Positions 12,301 to 22,011 of a DNA stretch of 64,000 nucleotides are shown piece by piece. The stretch is from Aradus depressus. Its lineage: Eukaryota > Arthropoda > Insecta > Hemiptera > Aradidae. Location of the stretch: contig OY759225.1 of assembly GCA_963662175.1 (NCBI GenBank), positions 4,475,107 through 4,539,106 of the forward strand, written 5' to 3'. Below the pieces are notes generated by a model. The model did no database searches and was not told the origin of the DNA. It saw only the letters and a program-made list of their open reading frames with translations. Position 1 is the stretch's first letter. Each line of letters begins with the position of its first letter. The position numbers and the translations under genes are program-made.

Positions 12301-12331
12301 AGACACCAAAAAGGTTATGTATTTCGCCTAA
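213..12331 (+). CDS. AGO1: Argonaute-1 (miRNA-class Argonaute), C-terminal part, eight exons
   Basis: The slicer-family protein AGO1 binds microRNAs in the cytoplasmic RISC complex. Eight exons (213-326, 1208-1374, 2922-3106, 5830-5926, 6905-7011, 9232-9361, 11292-11491, 12223-12331) join in one frame with GT/AG borders to give 368 residues and a TAA stop at 12329-12331. The first exon begins with the last two bases of a Cys codon, so the 5' exons are off the left edge. The product covers the end of MID ([11 protein letters not shown]) and all of PIWI. The catalytic tetrad is complete: Asp in GADVTHP (2955-2957), Glu in HRQEIIQ (3075-3077), Asp in YRDGVSEG (5897-5899) and His in YYAHLVAF (11439-11441). 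The C-terminus ends in the invariant MYFA. The wording is near identical to insect AGO1 rather than AGO2 or PIWI. No break is seen. Introns are 0.7-2.7 kb and packed with repeats. Confidence 0.97.
327..1207 (+). other. AGO1 intron with one hammerhead-like motif
   Basis: No gene is seen. The sequence is AT-rich; 917-955 carries a Penelope-type hammerhead-like motif, annotated separately. Confidence 0.8.
917..955 (+). ncRNA. Hammerhead-ribozyme-like motif of a Penelope-like element
   Basis: The core CTGACGA (922-928) is followed by a short GGC/GTC stem, then GAAA, then the palindrome CCGG and the cleavage-type triplet GTA. TTGTG before the core can pair with CACA after the triplet as stem I. 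One unpaired base (T) lies between CTGACGA and stem II, which departs from the canonical consensus. Penelope-like retroelements are known to carry such ribozymes. Activity is untested. Similar motifs lie at 30974-31012 (+) and 62939-62982 (-). Confidence 0.5.
1208..1374 (+). CDS. AGO1: AGO1 exon (MID to PIWI)
   Basis: The acceptor is gtttcag and the donor is GTAATC at 1375. The leading CT completes an Ala codon with the previous exon. It encodes [17 protein letters not shown] and then [16 protein letters not shown], and leaves in phase 0. Confidence 0.95.
1375..2921 (+). other. AGO1 intron
   Basis: No gene is seen. It contains a poly-C run at 1801-1823 and otherwise unclassified AT-rich sequence; the short open frames here show no recognisable domain. 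Confidence 0.7.
2922..3106 (+). CDS. AGO1: AGO1 exon (PIWI, catalytic Asp and Glu finger)
   Basis: It begins [20 protein letters not shown]. The first catalytic Asp is at 2955-2957 and the glutamate finger in QQHRQEIIQ is at 3075-3077. The donor GTAAGT begins at 3107, splitting an Arg codon (CG|G). Confidence 0.95.
3133..3740 (+). repeat. Palindrome-ended dispersed repeat (PER), two partial copies
   Basis: The family has a terminal hairpin whose left arm reads cttccccagctata and whose right arm reads tataggggaag, followed by ttatgtaatcggtc. A partial terminus is at 3133 and a longer copy runs 3325-3740, including ccggaatttcatcttttccga and an internal region with a line of gggg followed by ctcaactcaaa. 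Other copies occur across the window. The class is unresolved: non-autonomous, with no coding capacity. Confidence 0.6.
4061..4565 (+). repeat. Direct duplication in AGO1 intron, copy 1
   Basis: It begins ggactctagt and contains the markers cagaaggcagataagcattc and ggccagtctagatttaag. It is repeated in the same order and orientation about 1.07 kb downstream at 5127-5675. Confidence 0.75.
5127..5675 (+). repeat. Direct duplication in AGO1 intron, copy 2
   Basis: This is the second copy of the 4061-4565 segment. It has an extra short internal tandem repeat (tctagtcctggagtcgaaga twice, near 5459-5505). The stretch between the copies (4566-5126) holds nothing recognised. Confidence 0.75.
5830..5926 (+). 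CDS. AGO1: AGO1 exon (PIWI, second catalytic Asp)
   Basis: The acceptor is ctgttgcag and the donor is GTGAGT. It encodes [15 protein letters not shown] and then [12 protein letters not shown], with the second catalytic Asp at 5897-5899. It leaves in phase 0. Confidence 0.95.
6030..6500 (+). repeat. Dispersed repeat with a tandem of about 65 bp
   Basis: It starts with the motif actagcagtgatacccggcg and then a short tandem whose unit contains ttaggaccactgggcatcac and ctagtatgtgccttgcaac. A related degenerate tandem lies at 23360-23690, and the opposite end type (ccgggcaacgccgggtatt) closes the 7560-8093 repeat. Confidence 0.6.
6905..7011 (+). CDS. AGO1: AGO1 exon (PIWI)
   Basis: The acceptor is ttgttag and the donor is GTAACC. 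It encodes [18 protein letters not shown] and then [12 protein letters not shown], and ends AG, which is completed to Arg by the next exon. Confidence 0.95.
7262..7290 (+). repeat. Poly-C tract
   Basis: A C-homopolymer with two T interruptions in an AGO1 intron. Similar C or G runs occur at 1801, 43027, 52118, 55917, 57128, 57510, 58389 and 63860. Their lengths may not be exact in an assembly. Confidence 0.8.
7560..8093 (+). repeat. Dispersed repeat ending in ccgggcaacgccgggtatt
   Basis: It contains taactcacgaacggcttgat and ends gccgggtattactgctagt, a form of interspersed repeat common in insect genomes. The class (possibly a retrotransposon 3' end) is not resolved here. Located in the 7012-9231 AGO1 intron. 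Confidence 0.5.
8104..8331 (-). repeat. SINE-1 copy (tRNA-headed), partial
   Basis: Minus-strand copy of the main tRNA-derived SINE. The head ggcgccggtagctcag is at 8331 and the tail body agagtgacg is near 8115. It is degenerate in the tRNA B-box area. Confidence 0.75.
8388..8541 (-). repeat. SINE-1 fragment
   Basis: Minus-strand body segment (gggacgttaagcgatggtcc region to the gagcgctctggtag tail) lacking the tRNA head. Confidence 0.7.
8609..8949 (+). repeat. SINE-1, full-length copy
   Basis: Near complete. The tRNA-like head (8611-8690) has an A-box tagctcagtggta and a B-box gggttcgtagccc. The body follows with gggacgttaagcgatggtcc and gtaggcgatatgacctcgta. It ends ataaaacctaacc, a CCTAA-type tail. 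The element depends on foreign reverse transcriptase; about 20 copies or fragments lie in this window on both strands. Confidence 0.85.
9232..9361 (+). CDS. AGO1: AGO1 exon (PIWI)
   Basis: The acceptor is ttgttgtcag and the donor is GTTAAA. It encodes [19 protein letters not shown] and then [17 protein letters not shown], and leaves in phase 0. Confidence 0.95.
9418..9445 (-). repeat. Truncated Penelope-type terminal motif
   Basis: On the minus strand, tacaccgaaaccggtacac matches the 3' half of the hammerhead-like motif; the CTGACGA half has been lost, replaced by the transposon that begins near 9458. The flank attattgtctaatttcac matches the other Penelope-type copies. Confidence 0.5.
9458..10646 (+). 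mobile_element. Non-autonomous DNA transposon with about 20-bp terminal inverted repeats
   Basis: The left end reads ctctacactatgggcc (9464) and the right end ccatagtgtagaggagcc (10624-10641), inverted to each other. Internal copies of the same motif at 10091-10145 form a smaller hairpin. No transposase is seen. A TA-type target duplication is possible, and PIF/Harbinger-like is a guess. Confidence 0.5.
10989..11240 (-). repeat. SINE-1 fragment
   Basis: Minus-strand copy, diverged (cgtgcccgggctttta near 10991, ggaccatcgctttagg near 11170); the tRNA head is missing. Located in an AGO1 intron. Confidence 0.7.
11292..11491 (+). CDS. AGO1: AGO1 exon (PIWI, catalytic His)
   Basis: The acceptor is attttgtag and the donor is GTAACC. 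It encodes [14 protein letters not shown] and later [17 protein letters not shown], with the catalytic His at 11439-11441. It ends AG in phase 2. Confidence 0.95.
11560..11925 (+). repeat. LINE ORF2 C-terminal fragment with two 103-bp satellite units
   Basis: The plus strand encodes [15 protein letters not shown], then two units with [13 protein letters not shown] or, in another frame, [15 protein letters not shown] and WNSLPL. WNSLPL resembles the tail of non-LTR reverse transcriptases. The same unit is amplified at 36340-38052 and 61545-61835. Confidence 0.6.
12223..12331 (+). CDS. AGO1: AGO1 terminal exon
   Basis: The acceptor is caatttcag. The leading T completes Ser. It encodes [16 protein letters not shown] and then [14 protein letters not shown], followed by TAA at 12329-12331. 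Confidence 0.95.
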
Positions 12332-13037
12332 GTGGGAGGAATGCCAAAGAAGATGCAGACAGCAGAGGAGAAATTCCAACAGTCACCTGATATGTTGGTT
12401 TGTATGGTTTATCGTCCTTGTATATACTCCCAGATTGGGCAGAAAGGATGATATATGTTTGTAATTATGTTCCATTAACTTGTATTTATTGTACCTTAAC
12501 GGTATTTTATACATATATAAAAAAAAAAACATGTGCCTCTCCGCGAATGGAAGGCGTTGGGTAATTTAAAGAGAGACTTCGCTGGTTAGGGGATGTTCTA
12601 CTACCATTCCTAAAACAATTGTCCTACCTGAGTTACTGCTTAGAAAGTAACCTTAACTGAAAATTTTCTCATATGTTTAAATTTAATGTTAATTGTTAAA
12701 ATTTAGGGATTGGGTGAGGCGGCTACCCACGCCTTCCTATCGCATAGAGACAGTCTTAAGTATAATAATAAGGTTGAAATTTACAATATAATTAATTGTA
12801 TAATAATTTAGAAACCTATTTTGTTTATATGTTGATATTTACTGTGAATAATGAAAACATAGGGTTTCATCTAGTAGCCAATGGACTTGTTTTTGTAAAA
12901 CTTATCTCTAAAACAGCTAGTCCTTCGTATGACGAACCTTTACTAATGTTTCACTGCGCATCCTTTAAAATGTTTTCATCACTTGTAATTTTTCCAATGG
13001 AATGTTTCAAATTTTTCTTCAGAATATAGTGATGTAA

Positions 13038-13043
13038 AATAAA
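13038..13043 (+). promoter_or_regulatory. Candidate AGO1 polyadenylation signal
   Basis: An AATAAA hexamer lies about 700 bases after the AGO1 stop, and a second one is at 13148-13153. Both precede the next repeat (SINE-1 at 13242). The UTR end cannot be fixed without transcript data. Confidence 0.35.
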
Positions 13044-13241
13044 TATTTGTAAGTTATGTGCAGTTAATGCAGCTCCAATATTAACGTGTTCGGTGAAAAT
13101 ATTTAGTTGTGATTGCTTTCTTTGACGGTGCAAAATTTCAGCTTCAAAATAAATATTTTGGAATTTATTAAAACTTTTTTTGATTTCTACAGTAATTAAA
13201 TTAAATTAAAAAATGTACACTAAATATATTTTTATAGTTTT

Positions 13242-13500
13242 TATGACTCATGTCCATGCTTTAACTACGAGTTCATAACGCCTACTACCAGAGAGCTCTT
13301 TGGTCTCTCTGTTGGACATGAGCCAGCCGACTTTATATCGTGAGTCCGCAATTATGCCTGTCCAAGTTTATTCACCTCGGGTATAACGAGTATCTGATAT
13401 CGTACAGGCTCTCGGGCCCATCGCTTAACCTCTCATCCGAAGGACGTCATGCTCAAGGGTCTCGACCGGAATTAGAACCCGCGATCTTGAGCTCAGTAGA
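13242..13500 (-). repeat. SINE-1 fragment
   Basis: Minus-strand copy, diverged, retaining the gactcatgtccatgctttaa tail end and the gagctcaagatcgcgggtt B-box area, but no A-box. Confidence 0.7.
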
Positions 13501-14109
13501 TTGCACGCTACATTTGCATGTATATTTTAAAATTTTATTTAGTTCATATAAACTACATATTTTTTTTTTGTTTTGGTACTGTATGACTGAATCAAGGTTA
13601 GCAGCGCCCACAAAACACAAAATAGTTCCAAACTCCATAATTGCTCTTATTAAAATGTTTAAGTGATTAAAACAATTAAAATAACATAGAACAGCACAAT
13701 TAAAATGAATGAGAGTTTGTCATAGTTGGACTAACCGGTCATAGAAGGATGAAGCCAGTTATCTGTAGTTGATGAAACACCCGATAAATGAATTTGTGTA
13801 TTTCTTTAATTTTAATAAAAGAAATTATCATAAACAGGGCATAAGGGATAAATAATAATAATAATGTATGTCTTATAAGTGTTGTGTTATTGTTATTAAA
13901 TTAAACGAATAAATTCCGACAAATAATATTGAATTGACATAATTTAGCCAAACATTTTTTTGTTTAATTAAATATTCCAGATTAGTGAATTTTTGTATTT
14001 TTGTCCATGTGAATAATGAGATTTATTTTGTTTTTAGTCTTGAGAACGTTATTTTTTAAATTTAAAAAAACAAAAAAAAAATTCACGACATGGGAACTAT
14101 AATTAAAGA

Positions 14110-14355
14110 AGGAATTCGAGTTCTGTCGTGTAAATGAAAAGTATTTGGTCAACGTTTCGGAAACTATTTCTTTCTTTCTTCAGGGCTTTATAATGAATTG
14201 AGTGGATGTGTGTGGAGAAGGTTTGAGACTAAACACTCACTACCTTCACCACACACATCCACTCAAGTCATTATAAGGCCCTGAAGAAGGAAATAAATAG
14301 TTTCCGAAACGTTGACCAATTAGTTTTCATTTACACGACAGAACCTCGAATTCCT
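14110..14355. repeat. Palindromic element with two hammerhead-like motifs
   Basis: Two inverted arms meet near 14230. Each arm has gtggatgtgtgtgg, then (reading outward) a CTGAAGA core, a GGAAA/TTTCC type stem, CGAAACGTT and a terminal part with tttacacgacagaa. Cores lie at 14147-14187 (minus) and 14275-14319 (plus). A relative sits at 26505-26765. The motif type is that of Penelope-like elements. Confidence 0.55.
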
Positions 14356-15624
14356 TCTACATTGAAAAGATACTGTCGACTCGTGTCTTTCATTAAGGAG
14401 CTATAAAGTATTCTCTATTGAAGTCTCCTACATCAACGTAGAAATGAAACTATATCGAACTACAATACATCTTTTGTCCAAAAGATAAATGTTCCGTAAA
14501 AATATACAAGTAATAAATACGAAACAATAATAATAACAATAAACAATACTTTGTACAAAGTAATATTTTATCATATTCATTATCATATTATTTATGAAAT
14601 AATTTATCAAAAGCTTATCAACAAGACTAAATTATTCTGTATTTTTGATAAATTAATTTCTCTTAACTTTTAATTTTTTCAAACATGTTTCTTACCACAA
14701 AGGCTGGTAGTAGAATGATAAATTTTTGAAACGAGTAATTTTTATTAATATTTTTCTCTTATTATTCTTAATGTCTCGTTATTTACAAATATATATATAT
14801 ATATATTATTTTATATATTTTTTAATAATAATTGAATTTCTTTTATTTTACACATTGAAGAAAAAGTATTTTAAGTATCTAAATCAGAATAAATACATAA
14901 TAAAAATAGGCTGCAAATTTTGTTGTATTTAATTTTTTATTATGGAAAAAAACAATTTAATTTTTAATTATGGAAAAGAATTAAGTGTAATTTTTTTGTG
15001 GCTCTTTTACTAAACTGCGCTCAGCGGTTTAACTAGTCATCTAGTTAAAAATTGCCTTTTTTTAAAAATGTTTTTCTTTACATGTCTAAACAAATCTTTG
15101 AAGGGATCCGAAGCACTAGTCAGGTGGTATATAGTGGAATCGTTTATATTCTGTGGTATCTCGTAATTATTATACATTATACGGCTTTAATTATCAATTT
15201 AATTATATAATTATTGTATTATATAACATTTTAAGCTCATAAATAATATCTTGTTGTTGATGAAATAAATTTAAAAAAAAATAAAAAATAATCTATATAT
15301 ACTATTGACAGAAGATTAAGAATTTTATATTAGTTTTAAGTTGCCTTTATATTCAAACTTAATTAATAAAGATTTGATTATATTTATGTATGTCCAACCT
15401 GTCGAGCAGAAGAGAATATTGTGATAGTAGGAACCAGAAGTGCAGCATAAAGATGTGCATCGGGAATATGCAGTTTTTGTTGGAATCTATTGGAAAAATA
15501 AAACAAACTGGAAAGATGGTATCCGTAAAAACACACCGGGTCAAAAAAAAAAAAAATAATAATAATGAAAAAACCATAACTTTTGATAGAATGGAATGTA
15601 TGTAAAAATTTAATATAAAGTTTT

Positions 15625-15925
15625 TATATGTGTATCCAGAACCCATCCCTTAAGGACGACAAAATCAGGCAAATCAACTAAAGGGAAGGGGAGGATTCAC
15701 ATAAAAACTTATTAACTAGCCGATGTAATAATTGCTTTTGACACGAAATTTAATATGTATATAAAATAAACCCCATAAAGATGACACATTAATTAATTTT
15801 CCGAAAAATCGGCCGAAGAGAAGGGAAGAGGAAGTCAAAACCAGTTGTAGTAATGAATATATCGACATGAAATTTAATATGAGAATACTGAAGTCAACCG
15901 TTGATTAAGACAGTCGATTTGAAGG
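15625..15925 (+). repeat. PER family fragment
   Basis: It contains atgtgtatccagaaccc and repeated atatcgacatgaaatttaat, typical of the family, with several short internal gaps. Confidence 0.55.
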
Positions 15926-17043
15926 CAGTTTACACTTTTTTCTATTTTTTTTTTTTTTTTTTTTTTTTTAACGTTGAAAACGTTTTTATTGAGATTACTA
16001 AAAAATACTTAGTTAATTTTTTCAAGCCCTCAAATGTCCCTAGTTGGCTATCCAAGTTTTATTTTTGAAACTTTCCCATAGGGCTCTCAGTATATCAATT
16101 GACTTGTATATTATAGAAATATTTTTCAAACTTATGATTCCTAGAAAAACTGCGGTTCCTATCTCGCTGAAACACCTCGTTATATTAACTTTTTTTTTTT
16201 TTAATTATTATTTTTATAATCATTAAATTTATTTCTATTACATGATAAATTTATGAAAAAAAAAAAAAAAAAAGTAGGCAAAATAATGGTAAATTTGAGT
16301 CTGTCTCATTGGACAAATTGGAAGAAAACTACAAGAGGAATCATTCTAATAATAATAAATTGTATGTATTGATACATTATGTATGTACAGAGAAGCATTA
16401 TTTTAAACTTATTATGCACAATATATCAATGTAAATATTTTTAGAGTTAGCGTAGAAAACACTTTTTTTTATTAAATATTTTATCTATAAACGTGTTAGG
16501 ATTTAAATAAATTTCATTTTATATATATATATATTTTTTTTTTTTTCATTTTTGACTTAATAAATATTAGTTTTTGTAAATAATAATTTTTCTCTCTAAT
16601 TTTTTTTTACAATTTACTTTTAAGTTGATTATTTTTAAACCATCACTTGATTCTTTTTTTTTTTTTGTTTAAAGTTTTAAAAGTGCATACTATGTTAAGG
16701 TTGTGTTGAGTATTTTGCCGGGGTACATTTATCAGCTTTAACTATTTAGTACAATATTCAGTGTTTGCTTTATTTATTAACGTATATAAATAAATTGTAT
16801 TTTAGGATTTCAAAAATATTAATTAAAAACATGGATAATTAAAAATCTCGAATATTTTAGAAGTGATTTGATCCTATTTAAGTAGACTGTTTGTACATTT
16901 CATTGGAACTTGAGTTTTTTTAAAATGAAATATATTATATTGGTGACTAAGTCAATTATATTCGAATATAATTATTACTTTATTATGTATTTACAAACAA
17001 ATTGTATTTTTTTTTTCTTTGTTATGTTCAATCGGTTTGTTTT

Positions 17044-17240
17044 TTGTGACTCTTGCCCGGGTTTCAACTATGACCTACTACCAGAGAGCGCTCTTTTGTC
17101 GCTCTGATGGTCGTGAGCCCGACTCTAATGTGGGGAGTTGCTTTTTAACAAGTTTTTATTTTTGGGTTTTTTAGAGATTATCTGACGTCACACAGAGTCG
17201 GGACCGCAATTTAATAAACCCTCCGAAAGATGGCGTGCTC
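17044..17240 (-). repeat. SINE-1 fragment
   Basis: Minus-strand, strongly diverged copy (gactcttgcccgggttt at 17048). Confidence 0.6.
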
Positions 17241-17487
17241 AAGTCTTATGTTCAATCGGTAAAATAAGCTAAGAATTTATTAAAATATATATTATTGTTA
17301 TTATTTTTTTTTATTTGTTCAAATCAAATATATGAATCAAATTTTGAAGTTTCAATCAAATAATTGTATATGTCAGGGCTCTCATCTCTATATGTTCAGA
17401 ATTCGATTGTACCAGTGTTCAAATATAAATACAATTCATTCTTTATAAAATGGAAAGTTTATATATATATATATATTTATATTCCAG

Positions 17488-18327
17488 AATTGCGGGAAAG
17501 ATAAACAAGCAGATTCACCCGGCATTGCCCTTGGGAGTAATTTTTGAGTTTATTAACGTAAGTTTGTCATTACTTTATATCGGGATTCTCAATACTATCA
17601 CCGAATAAAGGGGACACTAACCACTCACCCACTGAGGCTTCCCAGTCACACTAACCACTTGACCACCAAAGCCCTTTTATTAGGATAGTAACCGTTTTGC
17701 CCAAACATTAACAGTACAACTTTCCATTTTATACTTCTATAGATATATTTAGCTTTATTATATATTGCAATTACAGCTTTTTTTTTATAATAATTAATAT
17801 TATTACTTTTCACTTTAATTTTATGTATTTGATAGTTTTATTTTTTCATTATGAAAAAATAAATAAATTGCCTAGGAAAAAAATCAGTGGTAATTATTAT
17901 TTATTCTTTTTTTAAATATATAAATATATTTTTTGTAATTTTTAAATTGTACTTCCACACTTATGAATTGAAAAAAAAAAATGTATACTTAGTCGTTGTA
18001 ATTTTTCCAACAAGGAAAAATATTTTAGCACCAATAGTGTTAGTAATTCTACAAAATATGTTTAATAATGTTATTATCGATGTGCCACCATAAGCCCTAA
18101 TTACATTCCTAAAATAATAAAGAATTCTTTATGTGTAATAACATTAAGAGGCATATATTTATATATTCATGTACAGGATGTGTTTGAACAAAATTTCTTT
18201 GATTACGTCCCTGTAGAGATCGAAGAATTAAGGACCGCCCTAGGGCTCACTCCGCCCCACGCAAATCTATTAACGATATATTGCGGGTTGAGGAATAGGG
18301 GCTGTTATTTGATGGGCGAGTTTTGAC
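17488..18327 (+). pseudogene. Two possible exons of an acid ceramidase/NAAA-like gene, partial
   Basis: Exon 1 is 17488-17557 (acceptor atattccag, donor GTAAGT). It enters after two codon bases and encodes a 23-residue run with NKQIHPALPLGVIFEFIN. Exon 2 starts at 18177 (acceptor atgtacag) in matching phase 0 and encodes DVFEQNFFDYVPVEIEELR and TALGLTPPHANLLTIYC, with an in-frame TGA at 18325-18327. The pattern of a short helical stretch, then P-x-E-I-x-E-L, then GLT, then LL-x-IY resembles the segment just before the catalytic Cys of acid ceramidase and NAAA. That family match is made by eye over about 60 residues and is uncertain. A PER repeat begins about 18316, so the sequence is cut before any catalytic Cys. 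No start, no other exons and no catalytic core were found, so it may be a remnant or part of a gene with distant exons. Confidence 0.35.
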
Positions 18328-18687
18328 GGTATTTCAAGTTTTTCGACCTCTAGATCCCAAATATGGAAAAAAAATCGATCTATGTGTGTGAATACGATAG
18401 CTCCCAATAGGAAGAATGTATCGATACATATTTTTAATCAAAACCCTATAAAGATGACATTTATTAGTTTTCAGCGGAATCGGCAAAAGGGAAGGTGAGT
18501 TCAACTCGGAAAGCCCAATAAGTGCCGCCGTTATGAATATATCGACATGAAATTTCATATTTAAAGTCAAAACCCAATGAGGACGTTAACCTGTAAAATT
18601 AGAGTGATATAAAGTGGGGCTCAATAACCTCTCATATAATGCATTTATCGAAACAATATTTAGTTTGAGGATTTGGGAGCTTCTATG
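18316..18687 (+). repeat. PER copy, left part (interrupted by mariner)
   Basis: It begins ttttgacggtatttcaag, includes atatcgacatgaaatttcat, and runs to ggagcttctatg, where the mariner is inserted. The right part resumes at 19560. Confidence 0.65.
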
Positions 18688-19557
18688 TACGAGGTGTTTT
18701 AAAAAAATAACGGGAATTTTCGGTTTTTGAAAATAATTTTATTTATTTATATACATCAATGTTATCCCATTCAAAATAGTCCCCATTAGATATTATACAG
18801 TTATGCCAGAGCTTATTCCAATCCCCGAAACACTTCTGGAATTCGATCTTTAAGATAGCATTCAGCTCTCTCAGCGATGCACTTTTAATCTCATCTATGC
18901 TTGTGAAACGACGGCCCTTTAAGGTTCTCTTTATTGTTGGGAACAGAAAAAAGTCACACGGAGCCATGTCTAGCGAATATGGAGGCTGGGGCATCATTAC
19001 AGTGTTGTATTTGGCCAAAAATTCACGAACAAGCAATGAAGTGTGAGCAGGTGCATTATCGTGGTGCAAAAGCCATGAATTGTTTCTCCACAAATCCTGG
19101 CGTTTTTTTCTGATTGCTTCACGCAAACGGCGTTGCATTTGTAGGTAGTACTCCTTATTGATCGTTTGACCTTGTGGCAAGAACTCGTGGTGCAATATAC
19201 GGTTAAAATCGAAAAACACAGTGAGCATGACCTTCACATTGTCGAGCTTTTATTCCACTCGTAAACCCTAGTTTTACTCATAGCAGACTCACTTTGCTGC
19301 ACTTTATTCCATTCTTATAGCAAAATTTAATGCAAATTCTCTGATTCATTTTATAAACAAATAAATAATCGCCGATCGTACCAAAACACATGTAACCTCT
19401 TTGACAGCTGACAGCATACTAAACATCCGGTTTGGCTAACAATGTACATATACTTTTCAGACATGTTTACCAACACAACAACAAAACAATCACGTGATTC
19501 GGACTAATACAACCCGCAAAATTACAAAATTCCCATTACTTTATGAACACACCTCGT
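18688..19557 (-). mobile_element. Internally deleted mariner (DD34D) transposon
   Basis: The ends are inverted: cgaggtgtttt at 18690 and, on the other strand, cgaggtgtgttcat ending at 19555; each is flanked by TA. Further in, both arms carry gggaatttt. The element is about 0.87 kb against about 1.3 kb for an intact mariner. It splits a PER repeat between ggagcttctatg and tccactattgaata, so it is younger than that copy. Confidence 0.85.
18743..19349 (-). pseudogene. Mariner transposase, internally deleted
   Basis: The catalytic C-terminal part (start 19237, stop near 18743) reads HDNAPAHTSLLVREF then YSLDMAPCDFFLFP; the spacing between the second and third Asp fits D,D(34)D. Upstream, separate fragments of the N-terminal helix-turn-helix remain: NQRICIKFCYKNG from the ATG at 19349, then SAMSKTRVYEWNK in another frame. 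The segment with the first catalytic Asp is missing, so it cannot transpose on its own. Confidence 0.85.
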
Positions 19558-19625
19558 ATGTCCACTATTGAATATTAGCGCAAACGGTCGACTGGTTTTG
19601 GAGGAGGAGCGAAAAGTTAATTGAT
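19558..19625 (+). repeat. PER copy, right part after mariner
   Basis: It resumes tccactattgaatattagcg and runs through gtcgactggttttgg to gagcgaaaagttaattga. Confidence 0.65.
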
Positions 19626-22010
19626 GATTTTTTTTTTTTTATGATTATAAGGAATAATTGAAATAAATGTCAAAATGAACTCTCATTGCCCCAACTGAGA
19701 ATTTTTCCGATATCTATGGGGATATTAAATATAGCATCTTGTTATGGCAATATGACATCTTATTCTTTCTGCAAATGTGATATGGCTATCATTTTTACAT
19801 CTAATATATAACTGAATACACCAAATATACTAGAAATGGCATTTAATATTAAATCATTAATAATAATAATTAATTAAGGATATTAATGGGGTAATATTTA
19901 AATTTAAAATGAAACTCCAATTTTCATATTCCTATATCGTTATTTTTTTGACTTATATTGTAAAAATTACATCTGAAATATGTATATTAGAATTGTAATT
20001 TTACTTATATTTAGCTCTGGCATCGAATTCATTTTCAACTTGCCTTATGTAAAATACTTAAGTGTTTTGCCAGTAGTAATGTTTATTTTAAGTAATAGAT
20101 TCTTCCTAGGTGTTTTTTTGTATTTCTTCAATTGTCTGCTATACAAAATAGTTCATTATAGAATTATTTTAAAACATTGAAAAATTAAATTTCCATTTGT
20201 TTTAAGATAATTAACATGTAGTAATATCAATCGAATTTTTTTTTTTATCTTATAATTTTGTATTTTTTTCTCTTTTTGTCATAGTTGTAATGATAAAATA
20301 TTTATGTCTAGTAAGTGAATGTACCTGTATGTCGAAAAATTGTTATATGGCGAAATATTTTCTGACCAAGCTGTTTTTTTTTTTTAACGTCCCATTTTTG
20401 TATGAATAAAATCAAAATTTCGTCTTCTTCGTAATATTGGTGGGAGTTGAACCTTGCCCATTGTCCACCTTTCTGCCACACTTAACTCCATGAGTGTTGT
20501 GGCGGAGTGTGGTAGTGGGTGTAGCTTCAGCCTCTCATCGCGTTGTGTCAATTTACGGTATTATCTCTTCTTCAATTATTTATCAAGTTATTTATCAAAA
20601 TCCTTTTTAAAAAAAACGAAGAAGTTTCACTTAGTAACATATTGTGTTATTGCGCAAAAAATGTTAATTTACTTATGTGTAATGGATTAGGATTTCATAT
20701 TCCCAGTGGACAAATAATATGTAATAATTGTAATATATTATTAATTACAAAAAAGATAGCGTTTAAAGTTTGTTTATATTAAGATTTTTAAAATTTATTT
20801 GGATCACTGTACTTCATTGTTATAGGGAAAATAATTAAATTTTATTTAAAGCTTAATATTTCTCCATAATAAAATAATTTTTAAAACTTCATTTATTTTC
20901 ATTTCAAACCCTATTCTTCTATTCTTTTTTTTACATAATTGGAAGAATATATATTATATATTCTTATATAAATATATAAAAATGGGCAGGTTTTCGAGAA
21001 GGATGAGGCCCTATCTGGGAACTTTTCGGCGAAAAGTCAAGCTGCAGTCCTACTCCTCGTCCTACACTCTCCATACATGAGGATCATGTCAACAAAATGG
21101 TTGAAATCTGCCATTACAAGCACTGGTACCGATGTTACAGCGCCCAGGAGAGACATAACAATGAACTTTATCTGAGCCCTTTATCAAGTTTTACTCAAAG
21201 GATTAACGATAATTCTATGATAACACTCATTTCGAAAAAAAAAAATAAACTCTTGTTTTCATTGTTTTCTGCGATTATCACGCAACAGGATGAAAGAAAA
21301 TCGAAAAGTACTTCCTCTAAATTGTTCCTACAATTCATTTTCCTGTTTGAATCCGTCATAAAAAAATAGCACTTCTCATTGAAAATTCCAGAACTGTTTA
21401 CGCTGGAGAAAAACTGGAGCAGGTAACAGTCGACAATACTCCTAAAAGCAACTTCAGATTAGTCACTCAGGAGCCCCTGCGTTTCATTTTGATATTCTCA
21501 ATTGTATAACATTTACATGGGGGGGCAGGTTAACTGAGACAAATGGTACCTATATAATTGTACTATAAGTAGCACTATATAACATACATACAAAATTGTG
21601 AAAAACCAAACCCTCCCATCTCTTTCCGCAGTAGTGTAAAAATTGCAATATCTTCTCAGACATGAACTCACATAAAGGCGGGAAAATGGGCCATTATTAA
21701 AAAGCATATCTTGGCGAATCTTGGAATTAATTTTTTTGGGAAGGAACAAAGAGTGAAAAAGATTCTCGTATTGTATATATTTTGGTCCCGTAAGAGTACA
21801 TACGTATATTTATTTATTCAATTTACAATAAAAAAACATATTATACTCTTATACAAGGTGAAGTCAAGCGGTCCAATCATTTTAATAAGTTCCTAGAAAA
21901 AAAAATATATATATATATATATATATTACAAAGTATTCAAAAAATTAGTATGCTAAAGAAAATAATAATAAAAAAAATATATAATTCACTATACTTTAAC
22001 TAACATTTAT
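19626..22010. other. AT-rich intergenic stretch
   Basis: Nothing is recognised. A 32-codon open frame at 20981-21079 starting MGRFSRRMRPYLG is slightly GC-richer than its surroundings but has no known domain. Confidence 0.6.
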
Positions 22011-22011
22011 G

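Larger units (their letters stand above)
12332..17487. other. Intergenic region after AGO1
   Basis: No gene is recognised. The AGO1 3' UTR probably extends to about 13050-13170. The rest is AT-rich with PER fragments, SINE-1 copies, a palindromic hammerhead-like element at 14110-14355 and long T or A runs. Short open frames here lack any domain. Confidence 0.7.

Noticed and set aside
20981..21079. 32-codon frame starting MGRFSRRMRPYLG
   Set aside because: Too short, and no homology or splice context can be argued from sequence alone.
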